64,000 nucleotides of DNA from Auanema rhodensis (taxonomy: Eukaryota; Nematoda; Chromadorea; Rhabditida; Rhabditidae), in NCBI GenBank assembly GCA_964057225.1, contig OZ059900.1, positions 20,537,638-20,601,637 on the forward strand, given 5' to 3'. Shown piece by piece: positions 62,301 through 64,000 of this stretch. Position 1 is the stretch's first letter. Each line of letters starts with the position of its first letter. The notes under the pieces were generated by a model. That model was not told the DNA's origin, did no database searches, and saw only the letters and a program-made list of their open reading frames with translations. The position numbers were made by a program, and so were the translations under genes.

Positions 62301-64000
62301 CCCCTGTTTTTTTGTCGTGAAAGTGGAACTAGACGTTGTACAAACAATTTTGAGCTAGGTTTCATTGACATTGCATGAGTTTGAACACATGAAATCGTAA
62401 GTCAAAACCTTGTTTACAGCGAAATTTCCAAAAACTGGTTTTCCAGCATAATAAAATATTTCTCATGGGAAATACTGTGTTTTTGTATTTTTCTAGTGTT
62501 CAGCATGTAAAATGCTTCATTTTAGTATGTAACACGCTGAAATTCGTTGCATTTGACGACTCATATGAACAAAAATCGATTTAATCAATATTAGCCATAA
62601 GGGGCGTGCCCTCAGAATATGCTAATTTCCTAAATTTTCTAACCCCTGTTTTTTGTCGTGAAAGTGGAACTAGACGTTGTACGAACAATTTTGAGCTAGG
62701 TTTCATTGACATTGCAAGAGTTTGAACACATGAAATCGTAAGTCAAAACCTTGTTTACAGCGAAATTTCCAAAAACTGGTTTTCCAGCATAATAAAATAT
62801 TTCTCATGAGAAATACTGTGTTTTTGTATTTTTCTAGTGTTCAGCATGTAAAATGCTTCATTTAAGTATGTAACACGCTGAAATTCGTTGCATTTGACTA
62901 CTCATATGAACAAAAATCGATTTAATCAATATTAGCCATAAGGGGCGTGCCCTCAGAATATGCTAATTTCCTTAATTTTCTAACCCCTGTTTTTTTGTCG
63001 TGAAAGTGGAACTAGACGTTGTACAAACAATTTTGAGCTAGGTTTCATTGACATTGCATGAGTTTGAACACATGAAATCGTAAGTCAAAACCTTGTTTAC
63101 AGCGAAATTTCCAAAAACTGGTTTACCAGCATAATAAAATATTTCTCATGAGAAATACTGTGTTTTTGTATTTTTCTAGTGTTCAGCATGTAAAATGCTT
63201 CATTTTAGTATGTAACACGCTGAAATTCGTTGCATTTGACGACTCATACGAACAAAAATCGATTTAATCAATATTAGCCATAAGGGGCGTGCCCTCAGAA
63301 TATGCTAATTTCCTTAATTTTCTAACCCCTGTTTTTTTGTCGTGAAAGTGGAACTAGACGTTGTACAAACAATTTTGAGCTAGGTTTCATTGACATTGCA
63401 TGAGTTTGAACACATGAAATCGTAAGTCAAAACCTTGTTTACAGCGAAATTTCCAAAAACTGGTTTACCAGCATAATAAAATATTTCTCATGAGAAATAC
63501 TGTGTTTTTGTATTTTTCTAGTGTTCAGCATGTAAAATGCTTCATTTTAGTATGTAACACGCTGAAATTCGTTGCATTTGACGACTCATATGAACAAAAA
63601 TCGATTTAATCAATATTAGCCATAAGGGGCGTGCCCTCAGAATATGCTAATTTCCTAAATTTTCTAACCCCTGTTTTTTGTCGTGAAAGTGGAACTAGAC
63701 GTTGTACGAACAATTTTGAGCTAGGTTTCATTGACATTGCAAGAGTTTGAACACATGAAATCGTAAGTCAAAACCTTGTTTACAGCGAAATTTCCAAAAA
63801 CTGGTTTTCCAGCATAATAAAATATTTCTCATGAGAAATACTGTGTTTTTGTATTTTTCTAGTGTTCAGCATGTAAAATGCTTCATTTAAGTATGTAACA
63901 CGCTGAAATTCGTTGCATTTGACTACTCATATGAACAAAAATCGATTTAATCAATATTAGCCATAAGGGGCGTGCCCTCAGAATATGCTAATTTCCTTAA
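59400..64000 (-). repeat. Right-end mosaic of R2 variants
   Basis: This stretch recombines monomer types found to the left. 59.8-61.2 kb resembles 49.5-51.0 kb and 53.6-55.1 kb (gttgtagg at 50371, 54473 and 60625; offsets 10254 and 6152, whole monomers minus six and four bases). A short-T-tract monomer with cctaaat and gcaagag recurs near 59570, 62645 and 63670. The last two are three monomers apart, each followed by catgagaaat, cttaag and gactact monomers. A unique ccattagg replaces ccataagg near 62254. The array continues past the window edge. Confidence 0.75.

Larger units (their letters stand above)
18979..64000 (-). repeat. Satellite block R2, reverse, about 131.6 monomers
   Basis: Continuous reverse-strand monomers run from phase 205 to phase 308 and leave the window on the right. 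The length is 20 bp short of whole 342-bp monomers. The deficit is accounted for by one 5-bp loss near 33495, eleven single-base losses in the T-tract after aacccctg (near 38721, 41114, 43165, 46925, 50343, 54445, 56496, 59572, 60598, 62649 and 63672) and four in tgtattttttag (near 45056, 48475, 52577 and 58386). Variants change along the block: gaactagg, ctaatggg and ctcgtggg on the left; near-consensus in the middle (about 28.4-37.7 kb); and gtacaaac, gcaagag, catgagaaat, aaataattc and cctaaac on the right. No genes lie in it. Confidence 0.97.

Noticed and set aside
1-64000. CRISPR array
   Set aside because: The repeated unit is 342 bp with no unique spacers; all of the period is repeat. 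Neither unit size nor architecture fits CRISPR, and no cas-like genes exist.
1-64000. rDNA, histone or tRNA gene cluster in tandem
   Set aside because: The monomer is AT-rich, has stops in all frames, and shows no recognisable 5S or tRNA A/B box structure.
1-64000. Primate alpha satellite (342 = 2 x 171)
   Set aside because: Only the length coincides. The sequence does not resemble the alpha-satellite consensus, has no canonical CENP-B box, and adjacent 171-bp halves are not clearly related.
1-64000. Telomeric repeats
   Set aside because: Single ttaggg occurrences, such as near 14105, are point variants inside monomers, not tandem telomere repeats.
7190-64000. AATAAA polyadenylation signals on the reverse-strand monomers
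   Set aside because: The string occurs in every monomer because of AT-rich sequence (cataataaaat). No gene or transcript is present for it to serve.
1-64000. An undescribed gene-encoded system
   Set aside because: No coding capacity exists in the window. Any novelty lies in the satellite's structure and rearrangements, not in proteins.

Overview
The window is, apart from one run of N, entirely a single satellite DNA. A 342-bp monomer (about 34% G+C) is repeated head to tail about 187 times over 64 kb. I see no protein-coding gene, RNA gene, CRISPR array or recognisable transposon. Because 342 is 114 x 3, any frame lacking a stop would stay open across many monomers and give a giant reading frame. 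None exists, so the array is non-coding. This is a eukaryotic, centromere- or heterochromatin-type array. The species cannot be named from the sequence. CpG is not depleted (10 per monomer, about 10 expected from composition), which fits a lineage with little germline CpG methylation, such as many invertebrates, or else recent amplification.

Layout by orientation, taking the monomer as read at 1-342 as 'forward': F1 forward 1-6671 (19.5 monomers); a 200-base N gap 6672-6871; R1 reverse 6872-10748 (11.3 monomers, one with a 62-bp deletion); a 4-base filler 10749-10752; F2 forward 10753-18978 (24 monomers with no net length change); R2 reverse 18979-64000 (about 131.6 monomers). Orientation therefore switches three times: once at the gap and twice at ungapped, base-resolved junctions.

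Monomers are very alike and keep strict length. Block lengths are fully explained by a few indels: two +1 in F1; -62 in R1; none net in F2; and in R2 one -5 plus fifteen -1 events, eleven of them in one T-tract and four in a second T-rich run. Diagnostic point variants recur at multiples of 342 bp and reveal layered higher-order repeats: a 10-mer (3420 bp) in F1, a 4-mer (1368) in R1, a 2-mer (684) in F2, and in R2 a 3-mer (1026), 6-mer (2052), 9-mer (3073), 7-mer (2393) and 12-mer (4102). The last is two adjacent 4.1-kb copies that look identical. Other multi-kilobase segments recur at offsets of 9571 and 13331 bp, so the right third is a mosaic of repeated duplications.

The most notable structural result is that the start of R2 (18979-19925) is an inverted copy of F2 positions 13741-14687, with two differences seen in 947 bp and shared rare variants. 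This shows an inverted duplication inside the satellite rather than independent arrays. The monomer also holds short hairpins and a degenerate CENP-B-box-like stretch (12 of 17 positions). The array may be centromeric, but sequence alone cannot prove this.
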